A stretch of 64,000 bases of DNA from Cylicocyclus nassatus. Its lineage: Eukaryota; Nematoda; Chromadorea; Rhabditida; Strongylidae. Of the stretch, positions 47,707-59,745 are shown piece after piece; the first letter of the stretch is position 1, and each line of letters begins with the position of its first letter. A program made the position numbers and the translations under genes. Location of the stretch: NCBI GenBank assembly GCA_958299035.1, contig CATQJL010000316.1, forward strand, positions 13,238,347-13,302,346, in the 5' to 3' direction. The notes below the pieces were generated by a model that was not told the DNA's origin, ran no database searches, and worked only from the letters and a program-made list of their open reading frames with translations.

Positions 47707-47973
47707 ATTGTAAGTCAAATTTTTGGCACATTTCTGGTAGTATCCTGTTCGCAGACGGACTCAACAGAGCCGAAGCTTTTGAACAGAAAATGGTCTAGTT
47801 TTATCTCTTTTCTTAGGTATTTGATCATTTTTTGTCTGGTGTTCTACCGCCATCCTTTGGAGCAATTCAATCGTCTTTCTCTTGCACGGTTGGGTACTGT
47901 TTTCACGTTGGTTGAGATTTGGTTGGACCATTCTCTTGCCAGTTCTATGAGTTGGCGACATGAAAACTCCTCA

Positions 47974-48541
47974 TCTTATATATAAAACTGAATGTCTTTT
48001 GTATGTATGTATGTCTGTCTGTCTGTCTGTATGTCTGTGTGTACGTATGTGAATAGAAAATTCCATTTCTGAACCGATCCGGACCAAACTTGGCACACAT
48101 ACACTTCGGACCCCGGCGCGTGTCATAGGCTACTTTTCGTATCGATCGATATCGATTTTTATCGATTTTTTGCAAAATTTGAGCTAGGGGGCATGCTGAT
48201 CACCCCCGTGGGGGTGATCAGCATGCTTGATTACACCCCTCTGCCAAATTCCAGCCCCCTAGCTCAAATTTTGCAAAAAATTGATAAAATCGATAAAAGT
48301 AATGCACGGTTTCGAAAACTAATATTGTATTCGTAATCGGCATGCTCGATTACACCCCTCTGCCAACTCCCAGCCCCGTAGCTCAAATTTTGCAAAAAAT
48401 CGATAAAATCGACATCGATCGATAACGAAAAGTGGACTGTGACACCCGCCGGGGCCCGAAGGCTATGTGTGCCAAGTTTGGTCGGTTAAGAAATGGAATT
48501 ATCTATTCGGAACATACGGCGGAGCCGGGTAAGCCAGCTAG
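47974..48541 (+). mobile_element. Helitron-type element, 26630 family
   Basis: A|TCTTATATATAAAACTGAATG start, CTGT-rich tract, ACCGATCCGGACCAAACTTGG arm, and GGCGGAGCCGGGTAAGCCAGCTAG|T end. The core palindrome (CATGCTGATCACCCCCGTGG) is followed by a partly repeated right arm, making it 568 bp. It lies 268 bp downstream of the phosphatase stop. Confidence 0.75.
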
Positions 48542-50534
48542 TCGCTTATAACCTCTTCGACGTTCATTTCCGGAATCAGCGAGACGAACAAGTTTTAAGG
48601 ATAGAATTTCGAAATTTGTAGAGCTACTGCCGTTAACGGTACTTACGTGAGGTTCAGAGCTTTTCAAATCCAAATGTACGCTACGATTTTGATGGGTTCC
48701 CAAAGACTCAGCAAAACCAAGTTTTCAATCTCGACCTTCTCTAAATCAGTAAAGTGCACAATGCCTTAAAAAGTAGAAAATAGAAGTCCTGAGTTATGTG
48801 ATTAGTTGTTTGATCGTCAATATCCGCCTTCGTACAAAATCATTCGCAGATCTTTTAGGTCATAATTTGATCTGGCTCGTTAGATTTACAGCAAAACCAA
48901 TCACTGATCGCTTTTCATTTCTGTAGAGATAGGGAGGAACTTCCAGTTCAAACCGCTGTAAAGCTTGCAGAAGGAATTCCAAAAATCTGGAAAGTTGTGT
49001 AACAAGGTTTTCACGCATGCCTATTCCACTGTATAACTATTTACGGAATTCTAAAGCTTTGCAAAGATGTGAACGTATTTTTGAGAATTATTGAATAAGC
49101 AGTGTTACGCTATCCTTGGCATGACTCATAGAAGGACATTACGGCACAATGCAAGTTTTATATACAAATTCAGCAACTCTAAGTAGCTCAGTATAGAAAT
49201 CTTCAGCTTGTTTGGTTATTTACTAAAACAAAAAATGGCTCCTAATGGCGTAAGGTCCTCTTCTAGGTTCTTACCGTAGTCCTACCATAATGAAGATCGA
49301 TCGATGATTTGTTCTATGCTGTAAGTTCAAGTTAAAGCCAGCGCAGAATGTATCCCAAAATGGAAAGCCGGGGAGTTTAGCAATTGAAGTTGGAAGCTCA
49401 AAACTACTTCAGAACTGTTATAGAAGGCGTGGGGTAATTAAGAAAGGGCGAAAAGGTTTGGGTGTTTGTCGCTTTTGCACCACAAGATGCCGCTCAACAG
49501 ACCGCTTAGTTTCCATTTTCTTTCGGAAACGTTATGAAACGTATGATCAATTTTTGAATAGTATCTTGTGATTGTGATATTGTCTTATCAAAGCGTGTTT
49601 GCAGAAAAGTTCTTTGCAACAGGCTCTTGATGTCACCCGCAGAGCTTGTATCCCTCTATTCCAGATTCCGCTCAGTGGCGAGCCAAACCGGTCCGCTTTG
49701 GTTGCGTACGCTTCGATGACGATTCGAAGAGGAGCTCAGCTCTTTTTGCTTGCACTCACCTCCAATGTTTGTTTTCTGTATTCATATCTTCTATGTACAA
49801 TCTGTGCTTGATTGCACCAGCACTGCTAGGTCGAATACTTCAAATATTGTTAAAGTTATTATCAGATTAGCTTATTCTCTCTGCTTTATCACTTTAAAAC
49901 TTGGGATTCTTGGTTTTATTATTATCCCAGACGTTGTCTCCTCAGAACTATTGGATTCCTTTTCTCGCATTCTAACCTCGAAATAGTTGTGTTCTCTATC
50001 ACAAATTATGAGTTACTGATACGCTTTTGTGCCTTGAGTCTCGCGCACAACTGTTGACTGATCACGACTTTGCGCTTGTTCCTTGAGTTTCTTTACAATC
50101 TTAATAAATTATTGGATATTTGTAGTGTATCATGATAGCAGAGACCATTATGATTTGAGTGCTATTTTGTACGATTGGGTTAGAAAAAATTGCTGGAAGG
50201 GTGATAAAAGCACCGTCTTTGAAAACTTTCGGTTCCTGAGTTTGTTATGTGAAAAGTGGAAGATCTTTGAAACATTGCCCAAACAGCAACTCAAATAAGT
50301 CGCTCGTAGCTGAGAAATCCGAGTAACTCTAGCCCATACCGTAGTATCTACCATACTTGGGGACTTTTGATTGGTCCGCTCGGAAAGAGTAGGATCTTCG
50401 TGGAACTTATGGTTTTTTTCTACGAATAAATCAAATGATCTGTTGATCAGCAATGGCTTGGCTGAGGTCCTAGTCTCAATACAAGATATTCAATTAGCAA
50501 AGTAAGCCGAGCATGTCTCTATGTTGCCTATATA
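48542..50534. other. No gene recognised
   Basis: A plus-strand open stretch at 49599-49740 behind a TTTGCAG acceptor (QQALDVTRRACIPLF) is the only exon-like segment, but no partner exon or family was recognised. Confidence 0.3.
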
Positions 50535-51238
50535 TTAGGTTGTCCCGAAAGTTCTGTCGTTTTATTTATGAAAAATCATGACTTTGACTATCTCAACGGA
50601 TTTACTTTATTATATATTTATTAGAAAGAGTAAGTCTTGCGCTTTTGAACGCTGTTTTGATGAGCTTCAGCTACATTCTGACTGCATAGATTAAAATAGA
50701 AAAAGAAGACCATTTAAACTTTGCTTATTTTAACTTATGTCGCCAAAAAATGTGGAAAGCTGTGGAAAAATCTGAAATCGTCAACACATAAATTTTTGAC
50801 CGATTCTTTGCAACTGTAAAAAATTTGTCTTGTGTCGAGGTCTCTGTGAGAAGTTACGAAATACCAGTTTACTACAGTAAACCCCAAAATTAATGAATTT
50901 GACACTTTTTTTTCGAAAATCATAACTTTCTAAAGCGTCCAAACGGGATAATTTTCACAGTAGCAAAGACTAGGTCAAAAAATCTATATATTGAAAATTT
51001 CAGATTTTTCTGCAGCGTTCCCGATTTTTGGCGACCTAAGTTGAAATAAGCAAAGTTTATATGGTCTTGTTTTTCTATTTCTATCTCTGCAGTCAGAGTG
51101 TAGCAGAAGCTTGTTAAAATAGCATTGAAAACAAAAAACTTATTCTTTCTATCAAAAATATAATGAAGTAAATTCGTAGAGACAGCGCAAAGTTATAATT
51201 TTAAAAAATGAAACGACAGAACTTTCGGGACAACCTAA
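50535..51238. mobile_element. Mariner-type palindromic MITE
   Basis: TTAGGTTGTCCCGAAAGTTC / GAACTTTCGGGACAACCTAA flanked by TA. The halves fold back along about 700 bp (AAACTTTGCTTATTT / its complement). TTAGGTTGTCCCGAAAGT is a mariner-type end. No transposase. Confidence 0.75.
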
Positions 51239-53639
51239 TATAAAGATTTCTCCTGGAAAGAACACTGTACAAAGTCTCCAAATTCTTGCAGATATTTGTA
51301 GTATAACATTTTGCAAGTTGTCCGAGAAAGGGCACTACAGTTCTTTCCGTTTGTTTGTTCTATGAGCGACGTTTGTTGACTGAGTGGTCACTCGAATTTT
51401 TTCTTTTCGATGATTCAGGAACGATTTGGTGACAGACGTCTATGCCTTTTCCAGCTTCCAAAATGAGGTACGTTCTTGACATTTTTGGTTTCCGTTGGCG
51501 TCTATGTCTTTGAAATTCAGTATAGAAAGAATTTTTGTATGAAGCTTTACAAGCAATCTTATGAATGATATTATAGGAAAGGCAAGTTTGTACAGTTGTT
51601 ACTGGAAGAACTTCTGAATGGCAAAAATCCTTGAACATGTTACGGAAAGTTTATAAAATTATTCTGCAACCGGAACAACATCTGCGCGGAAAAATGACCA
51701 TTTTGCGCACGCTCGGCTTGCGTCCCTTGACCATTTTTTCACGCGCAACTTTTGTTGGCAATGCACTGGTACTGGAATAATCAGTTATTTTTTGTTGTTT
51801 CTTTATTCCAAATCTTTTTTAACAATTCGTATTTATAACGTCATATATCGTCAAGTAGAAATAATATCAATTACAAAGCTTAAATCTAAGTTTCAGATGA
51901 ATTTTTCGGGAGCAAAAAGATATGATCGTTCACTTTTTGTTCCCACCTCCACCATCTTTTCGACTTAAAAAGGGGCGTTTTACACAGCTTTTGCAAAATC
52001 TCAAGTGCATCTACTTCATTTTAAATCGAATTTGCGCTTGAGGGCAGTTTTTTGGGCGGGTATCTTCTACGGAGAGAAAAAGGAGCGTGATTTGATTGCA
52101 CTCTTATATAAGCCAGATGGTGCTTCGTAAAGTTGGGTGGAACTTTTTTGATTTGATTAATTTCTTTTCTCGGAGACTCCTATAATCTTTCCATCAGGAT
52201 TCTTACTTCAAAGTGGTAGCCCCTGTACATTCCTGCTGTTTTCTCCTTATGAAATATTTTATTTGGATCCTTTGTAAAATCGTATATGAGCAGAGCTACA
52301 ACCTGTATTTCGCGCTCGTTTCTCGCGACTCAGCGGCAGCGAGCCGCGTCGCCGCAGTGGACGCATTGTCTGCGTTTTCATTTTATAATCGTTTCATAAT
52401 CAATCAGAAGTAACCAACACTTATTAACTTTGCAGCATTGTCCTGATACGCTGCATAGAATTCACATAAAAGTAGAATTTTTACTCTAGCATTTTTACCA
52501 AATTTATGCGCATCCTAAGCTCCTTCAGCCATGCAGTCTCATAGTCTCATCTCTTTGAAGGACTTGTTTATCTGCTGCGGATAGCTTTTGTTGTTTTGAC
52601 TTCGCAGCCGTCCAAGCCTTTTGTGACAGCTGAATATTCTTCTGTGGGTAGATTTTTTTGATGAAATTTTTTATAGCAAAAAGAGCTGAATCTTGACACT
52701 TCTTTGTGAAGAAAAAGAAATATTAGACATATGACTTAAGTTTTAAAGGCCCTCAATCGATTGGCTCCTTGTATCGCTTTGATATGGACTAGATTCAGCT
52801 GCTCTTGTTCTGAAAAGTTGAAAGAACAACATTATGCTTTCATTTATCATGGTAAATTATCACCGAATACAGTTGAGCGATTTAACTTTTTTCCAGCTTG
52901 ATTAAATTTTGCTTTTGATGTAGCCAGGATACTGATGTAAACTAATAAATCTTTAATCAAGTTAAATCACACTCCTACTACGAAACAGTAAAAATCCAGG
53001 TTATTCCGACACATTCTGTCAACGGATGGTGTCTATGAAGAAGTCCTCTTGGAAGAGTATCGGTGAAAAGTTTGTTAGGAATCCCAAGTAGGCAATTTCA
53101 GATTTCAAAAAAGGAAAAAAAATCTGCACATTTAATAAAAAGCACGGTGAAGACCATATCCTATTTCAGTTGTATGATTTTGTTCATTTTTAACAGTAGA
53201 ATTGTCCATAATTTTTTGTTTCTTTCTGATATTTTTTCCCGTTTTAAATAAGCACACAAGGCAAGAAAATAATTTCAATCGAAGACTTTTATTTCACCTT
53301 TTTGTTAAATTTGAAATCCAAAAAAATCACGTAGTTCTACAAAAACACTAACTCGGCTCTTGAATCTGGTACAACTTATTCCGTAGAAAAATAATTTTTT
53401 TGTTCTAATTTTAAAAAAGCATATATGGTAATACTTCTGACCAATGATACCAAACTGTCATGAAGTTTTCTACTTGAGAAAGAGATGTGAGTAAAATCAT
53501 TCGCACTTTTCTACTACTCACTCTTCATTCGCGTTCCGCGCGCGCGAGAGCGCGCGTCTGGGAATGACAGCGATCTCATGCATCTCCAAGTGTGTCCTTT
53601 CTAATTAGCAAAGATTAGCATGGCGTAGCCGCCCTTCCC
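51239..53639. other. No gene recognised
   Basis: AT-rich. A CpG palindrome CCGCGCGCGCGAGAGCGCGC at about 53537 is the only striking motif. Confidence 0.35.
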
Positions 53640-54140
53640 TGCGATCTCTCGCTTTGCCCCCCCCCCCTCCTCCCACCCCGTCTCGCTCCCCTTCGCGCAG
53701 ATCTTCTACGGTCATTTCGAGTCTCTCAACACATGGGTGTGTCGCACATCGTCGTCAGTAGCATACGAAAACTCGGCCACCACAACTGCGTCTGTCTTCA
53801 GTCCTCCTCCCCCGCCCCCCCCCCCCCCTCCTCACGCCCCTTCCCCCGGTCCGACCACCACTGCCCACACTTCGCTCCAATCCCTAACGCATCGATTGCA
53901 CGCATCTTTCCGTTTTCACTTTCTTTCTCATTCGACTCGGACATCGTTGATGAGCCACCCGGCCGGCTTTAATGAGCGTCTCCCATGGGGCTTTTTATTG
54001 AGGTTCGGATTCGCTGGAGCAAATCTAACCGTTGATCTGGCATATCTGACACATCTGTGGGTTTTGGTTGAGGGGATAGATAGCTATTGAGAGGGGGGGG
54101 GGAGAGGAAGGGAGGGTGGGGGGGAGGGGGAGGGTGAAAG
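53640..54140. repeat. C-rich then G-rich low-complexity tracts
   Basis: C-runs at about 53656-53690 and 53808-53852 and a G-run block (GGGGGGGGGGAGAGG, GGGTGGGGGGG) at about 54093-54137. Both halves satisfy a simple G-quadruplex pattern on one strand or the other. Coding frames here are compositional. Confidence 0.6.
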
Positions 54141-54401
54141 TTAAGTTTTTTAAAGGTATGATTGCCTTGCTATGACGTACCGTGGTTTCATTTTTTTCGC
54201 AAATGAACCTTGGCCTCGCCTTTAACTTTTCCTGGGGAACTGTTGCCTTTCAAATTTCTTGGGAGTTTATTAACGCCCACTTTTTTGACAGCTCAATCTT
54301 TCACCCAGTTTCCCTCTTCCTATGATTTCCCATATCATACATTTTAGGAAGTTCGTTAACAGGCAGTTTTTTGAGGTAAAAAAATTTCAACTTTTCTTCT
54401 T

Positions 54402-54512
54402 TAGTTTTTCTATCTCTTACATTTTCTTAGAGTCGTTAACATCACGATTCTTAGACTCAACTTTAGTTTTTTTATCTCTTACATTTTCTTAGAGTCGTTA
54501 ACATCAAGATTC
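54402..54512 (+). repeat. About 62-bp tandem repeat
   Basis: Two units TTTAGTTTTT(C/T)TATCTCTTAC ... ATTCTTAGACTCAAC, and a degenerate third after the foldback (from about 54984), which therefore inserted into the array. Confidence 0.6.
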
Positions 54513-54984
54513 TTACAAGGGAAGGATACTTGGTCGAAGTGGCGTTTCCATATGAAATGCATACTATTTTATAGAGCATGCAACGCTGATTCCGAATCTG
54601 TCTTCGTTGTCTGCCGAGCGCCTCTGGACGCCGAGTTATGAGCGTTCCTTTGGTTGAAAAATTTAATGCGTAATTAGAGCAAAATTCGTCAGAATTGCTC
54701 AAATGGTCCGAAGTTGGTTATCAGAGCACTCCATTACAAAGGATACCTTCTGTCCAAAACACTCATACTACATGTTGCTCTATTTAGGCGCTGAAAAGTC
54801 CGTAATAGTTAATTTTACTTGAATTCTGAGTTCATTTTTCGCTCCAAAAAAATTTTATAACTCGACGTCCAGAAGCGCTCGGCAGATAATGAAGGCAGAT
54901 TCGGAATCAGCGTTCAACGCTCTTCAAAATGGTATATGATCCATTTGGAAAGGCCACTTCGACTGATTCGACCTCCCTTGTTAG
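54513..54984. repeat. Foldback repeat, AACAAGGA family
   Basis: Arms TTACAAGGGAAGGATACTTGG and complement CCCTTGTTAG; internal CAACGCTGATTCCGAATCTG and its complement GGAATCAGCGTT. Diverged from the 24043 copy. Confidence 0.6.
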
Positions 54985-57200
54985 ATTCAACTCTAGTTTT
55001 TCTTTTTCTTGAATAACATCAAGTTTTTGGGGTAAAAATTGATTTTCTCAATCCCAAGTTTTCCTGTTCTGGGGTTTTCATAGACTGAAGCATTGAAAGG
55101 ACTTTTAGAAGACTTTTGAAAGTTTCTTGCAAATTACATACATCCCATTTTGTGAGATAAAGTAGAACTTTTCTTCTTGTTTTCCAGTTTCTAGTTTCCA
55201 AAAAGTTTGCCACTCTCAAAAAACTTCCTGAAAACATTTCGAAATTCGATCTCCCTCTAACTCCTTAGGGACTCCTGGCCACCTACGTACAAACCGCGAA
55301 CATTGCTTCGTTCTTGCAAATCACCCTTCGGGGAGCAGTTTATCTTGACTCTGACAACTAGCTCTTCCTGCTGAAATATGCAAGTACAATCATGGAAAGA
55401 ATTTCAGTTTGGAAGCTCCAAATTTTATCACCACTTAAGTAGAATTTGTCGAAATTGGAATATTCTCAATAGTATTTATAAATATTATGACATAAACAAA
55501 ATTAATCACATCACAATAATCACAGGCTCATGATTAAGGGTTTTATGTTAAAATTAAAAAGTGATTTACAACAACCTAATGATTTTTATAGTCAGTTTCA
55601 GTTATTAACAAAATTGTGCAAAAGGGTGACTTGCTCAGCATTTTTGGTAAGGTACTTATATTTCTGCCAAAATCTCTTCCTTGGTTAAAAGAGCTCAAAG
55701 GTTTATAAATCAATTTTAAATTTGTTGCAAAAATTTAGCCAATTTTATGCATTTATTTTTGACCTAAAATGCATCTGAATAATGATAATAAAAAACAGAC
55801 GATCTTTTTGCTGCTTCCGGACCTTTAGATTTGGTTGTGAGTAATCAAATAGAATATCCTATTTTACGCTTTTAAATTTTATCAGCAAGAAATTTTTTGT
55901 TTTAATAAAATACGACTTTGAAATGTACACATCAACTACAACTAGTGAACCATGGTTACTGCAGTAATTTAAAGGTGCTACTTGGAAGAGCGTTCGCTTC
56001 GGGACCCGCCGCGGTTTCCCGCTATTGGAAGTTTTTTGAATTGAGCTAACGATTTCTTTATTAATTCGCAAGCCTTTAGACCGTAAACACGCTAAAATGT
56101 ATTTGAAAGGATAATAAAAACGATGGTAGAGGTTTCTATGTTCTTCGGAACTTTATGTTTGGATGTTGACGATCAAATTACCGTAATCTATTTTTAAACT
56201 GTAAATTCCATCTTTCATTCGTAACAACGATTTCTGTTCGCAATCACCTTGCTCTTTACATCTAAAAAAAAGCAATTCGCAAATCAAATGCGACCTGTCT
56301 TTCTTTTTGACATTCCGCTCTATGGCCTCTTCATTCGCCACCAAGAAGAAAAAAGAGTCCCAAAGAAGAAACTGGCTCCTGTTTGGCTCGACCTGACCGC
56401 AATCTTCTTTTACATAGTGCATTCCAGACAAGATTGGAAGATTCCAATCCTTTTCTTGCATTCAAAGAAAGAAGCAAACGTCCCTCTTTGGAAAACTGGT
56501 CTTGTGCTAAATCGGCAGTCACCATCCATTTCGGACTATATTTGTAGCGATGTTATTTTTGTGTGATTCAATCCCGCTTTGCACTTTTTCCAAAACATAT
56601 CGATAGGAGAGGTCACCTTTGATCTGTCACTTTGTTACCACTGCGTCAGTCCATATAAGACAATTTGCTGATCGTCTTTCACACTTTGTTTGCGTGAGTC
56701 AATTTCTCTGAAAAGTAGATTTTTAAAGTTTCAGTTTCAGGAAATTGCCAAGAAATTTACTCTTTCTCTAGAAAACTTCTAGAATTTCGGGCAAGTAGAT
56801 ACTTCAAAGAACGACAAAATTTTCTTCAAACTCACTGTAGGTCATTTCACCGCAAATTTCAAAAGGGTTTTCATTAATTTTCTCGAATGTTTTCTTTATT
56901 GAAGATCCTGCAGTCTAGAAAAAGTTATGGAGTTGCCATACCTTTTGTACTCGTTTTATTTAATTTTTTACCTCGCGATCGCAATTTTTCAAAATTTTTG
57001 TTATTTATCTAATTGTACTCCACAAATTTGTAAAATGTAAACATTCATTAGAATTTCGTATTTGCCAGGATTTCGCTGCTTATACGAGATCGGACGATTA
57101 TCCGGAAATTTGCCACCTTGCGATTTTAACTAATTGGGTCCTCACGCGCGTTGGGGTACTGTAATCTAGACAACGACTAACACCGCATTTACCTGGATGT
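54985..57200. other. No gene recognised
   Basis: AT-rich; holds the inverted copy of the GGGAAACCGCG repeat at about 55945-56050. No supported coding sequence. Confidence 0.35.
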
Positions 57201-57220
57201 AGTGCGCAGCTTCACTTTGA

Positions 57221-57470
57221 AGAAGCACACGCGGCCACATAACGTGCAAAACTCAAGCAACTTAAAGCTCCGCCCACTGCCACCATATCGTGTCAGGACC
57301 TGCCTGCCCGTGTTTGACCTTGAAACTTCGCGCTTACAGACTTTGCTTTTTTTCCTTTTTTCGGGAAAAACAAGGATTAGACTCGGGCAGACAGGTCCTG
57401 ACACGATATGGTAGTAGTGGGCGGAGCTCTAAGTTGCTTGTATTTTGCACTTAATGTGGCAGTGTGTGCC
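57221..57470. repeat. Foldback element
   Basis: Arms GCTCCGCCCACTGCCACCAT and ATGGTAGTAGTGGGCGGAGC with GTGTCAGGACCTGCCTGCCC / its complement inside; loop about 57310-57380. Confidence 0.6.
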
Positions 57471-59549
57471 TCTCCTCCCCCATCCCCCCCCCCCTCCTCA
57501 CCCCGTATATCCATTAGAGTTGCATGGAGTATGTCATCTCAAGCACATGTTTTTTTGCTATTTTTCTTTGCATATACTCAAGAAGTTCTAAATTTACGCA
57601 ACCTTTGAGAGCTCCTCACCATTTGTGACAATGACAAGTGGTTTACCCACTTTTTCTCGCTCTTGGATGTGCTTTTAAGTGAATTGCTAAGTTTTGTGGC
57701 GTGCATCAAAACCCTCATCAAAAACCTTTGAATTGCTTCCCCTGAAAGTTTCGTGCTATACGTCAGCACGTTTTTTTTGACACCCTGCAAGGCGACGTCA
57801 GAAGAGTGCGGTTTGAATGGCTTTTGAGTAACTTTTGAGAATTTTGTTGACTCTCACTTCACAATCTCTTGACTATAAGTGTATGTCAAGTACAGTCATG
57901 CGGTGAATAAATTTGATTTCAGTGGCTGTTGTGGGGAGGTAGGCGGACCCAATGGGAGAGAACATTTTGCTGCAAAAATTCCCAAAACTTCGCTCCAAAA
58001 TCTTTTTGGAAATCATTGATTTTGAAACTCCTCTTGTTTCTCATTTTCCCTTCTTTTCGCTTGCCCTTTCATCTCCCCTTACTCGCATACACCCTCTCCC
58101 TGCCATTTATACCAACACTAATGTGACTAACCGAGGCAGGGGAAAGGGGGGGGGGAGGAGGTGGGAGGCAGTCGAGAATAGGTGAAAAATATTCTCTACA
58201 TGAATTATAAAGTTGCATGTGATTTTTTGAATATTTGCAATACTTTTAGTGATTTATAATCAATCTGGCTTTACTAAAAAAATTTTCTGGTACGTGCTTC
58301 CGCCACGCCCTTTTTCTGTAATATTGCGGTCGCAGCCACGCCTCTTTTTCTGTAAAATTTTGCGTTTCAAGCTAGTAACATGAGGAGGGGGTGGAGGGCT
58401 TCTTGAATTAGGTACACAATTTTTCGGGGAGCATCAATACTAGACCCACTCTATTCTGGCCCCTACCTCTCCCTACATTACACCCCCCCCCACCCCTCCC
58501 GAAAAATTATGTCTGGGACGCGCTTTTTGTCATTGTGCTATTTTTAATAGTTCGTAAACTTCGACGAAAACTTTATATCTTCACTACAAACACGGAGATC
58601 TTTCGAAAAATAATCATTTTTATATAAGTTGCTGTTATATATGCATTGAACATTGTTGTAGCTTAAAAACCACTGTTATATCATTTGTACTTCTTAAAGA
58701 CACCATTCCTTTCTATGTCATGTTACATTGGATTTTTCCCCATTCACAAACCGGATTTTCCCGTCTATGATAATTTCTTCTTTATGTTCTGACGAATGTT
58801 ATAGGAAACTTGACTTTTTGCATTTAAGAAACTTTCCCATTATTTGCCGTTTGCGGAAAAAGGAAGAACAAGTTTTGTTCATATGCAGACTTGTTTATAT
58901 TCTTTGTCGACGTCTCATCACATGTTTCTCCGAAGGCTGATTGAGTTTGGCTTAGTGCCAAACGCTGCTTTCGCTTTCGCACCTCGTTTGTGGCAGTGTT
59001 AGTGTCGATAAGACGGCAGGAGCGGCTTTATCTGGCTATTTATTCGAAGAAGTCGCGCGCATTCCACATTCCTTCAAAATTTCTGTTTTTTTCTTCAAAT
59101 TTAAACCACTTTTTCTTGAAGAATTTAGCTCTTCGATGCAGAAATCCCAAATAGAGGAGTTCTAGATATCACAAATAATGTCAATGATATGAAAATTCGT
59201 ATATTTCAGAAAGACAGACGCGAAATACGAGTAAACGCCAAATTGTCTCAGGCAATAAGCGTTTCCCGTCGAACTTACATATTTTTTTAATGTTTTGAGA
59301 AGCTTATGCGTTTTTTAGTGCCATTTACATCGGCAATGCTAGAAGTGTCCATCTTGAAAAAAACATGCACGTCTTTTTTGTTATCTCCTCTCACAGTCGT
59401 TCAATAAAGTTTGGATAATGAAACTCTTGTTCATAATTCGCGCGCTAAAACGTGGCTGTGGACTTCTGCTTCTTTTCTTTCACGGGACACGCCCTCGTCT
59501 ATGCCTTTGTCAATACTGCGCGAACAGCTAATTGTTTTTGAAATAATTT
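57471..59549. other. No gene recognised; several C-runs
   Basis: Poly-C/G tracts at about 57477-57500, 58140-58160 and 58480-58500 in otherwise AT-rich DNA. No repeat family or coding region recognised. Confidence 0.35.
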
Positions 59550-59745
59550 TACCTTATTTTCAGGTGTATAAGCCGTACCCTTTTTGCTCTAAGCGCGAGC
59601 AGACCCAGGCGTGCCGCTGCGCATGTGCCTCGCGAAGCGGTCGTTTCTCGAACATTGCTCTCGCGCCCCATCGTAAGAGGCAGTCTTTTGACGTGTGCGC
59701 CTTTAGAGTAAAAAGGGTGCGGCTTATACACCTGAAAATAGGGTA
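59550..59745. repeat. About 200-bp MITE, second copy
   Basis: TACCTTATTTTCAGGTGTAT ... ATACACCTGAAAATAGGGTA; closely similar to 15363-15563 throughout (for example GCGAGCAGACCCAGGCGTGC). Confidence 0.7.

Noticed and set aside
49599..49740. Exon-like segment with a faint resemblance to a calcineurin-B-like stretch in one frame
   Set aside because: The similarity covers about a dozen residues, stops abruptly, and no adjoining exons were found.
53605..53620. U6 snRNA-like AGATTAGCATGGC
   Set aside because: Only about 13 bases match; the flanks do not resemble U6, so it is probably chance.
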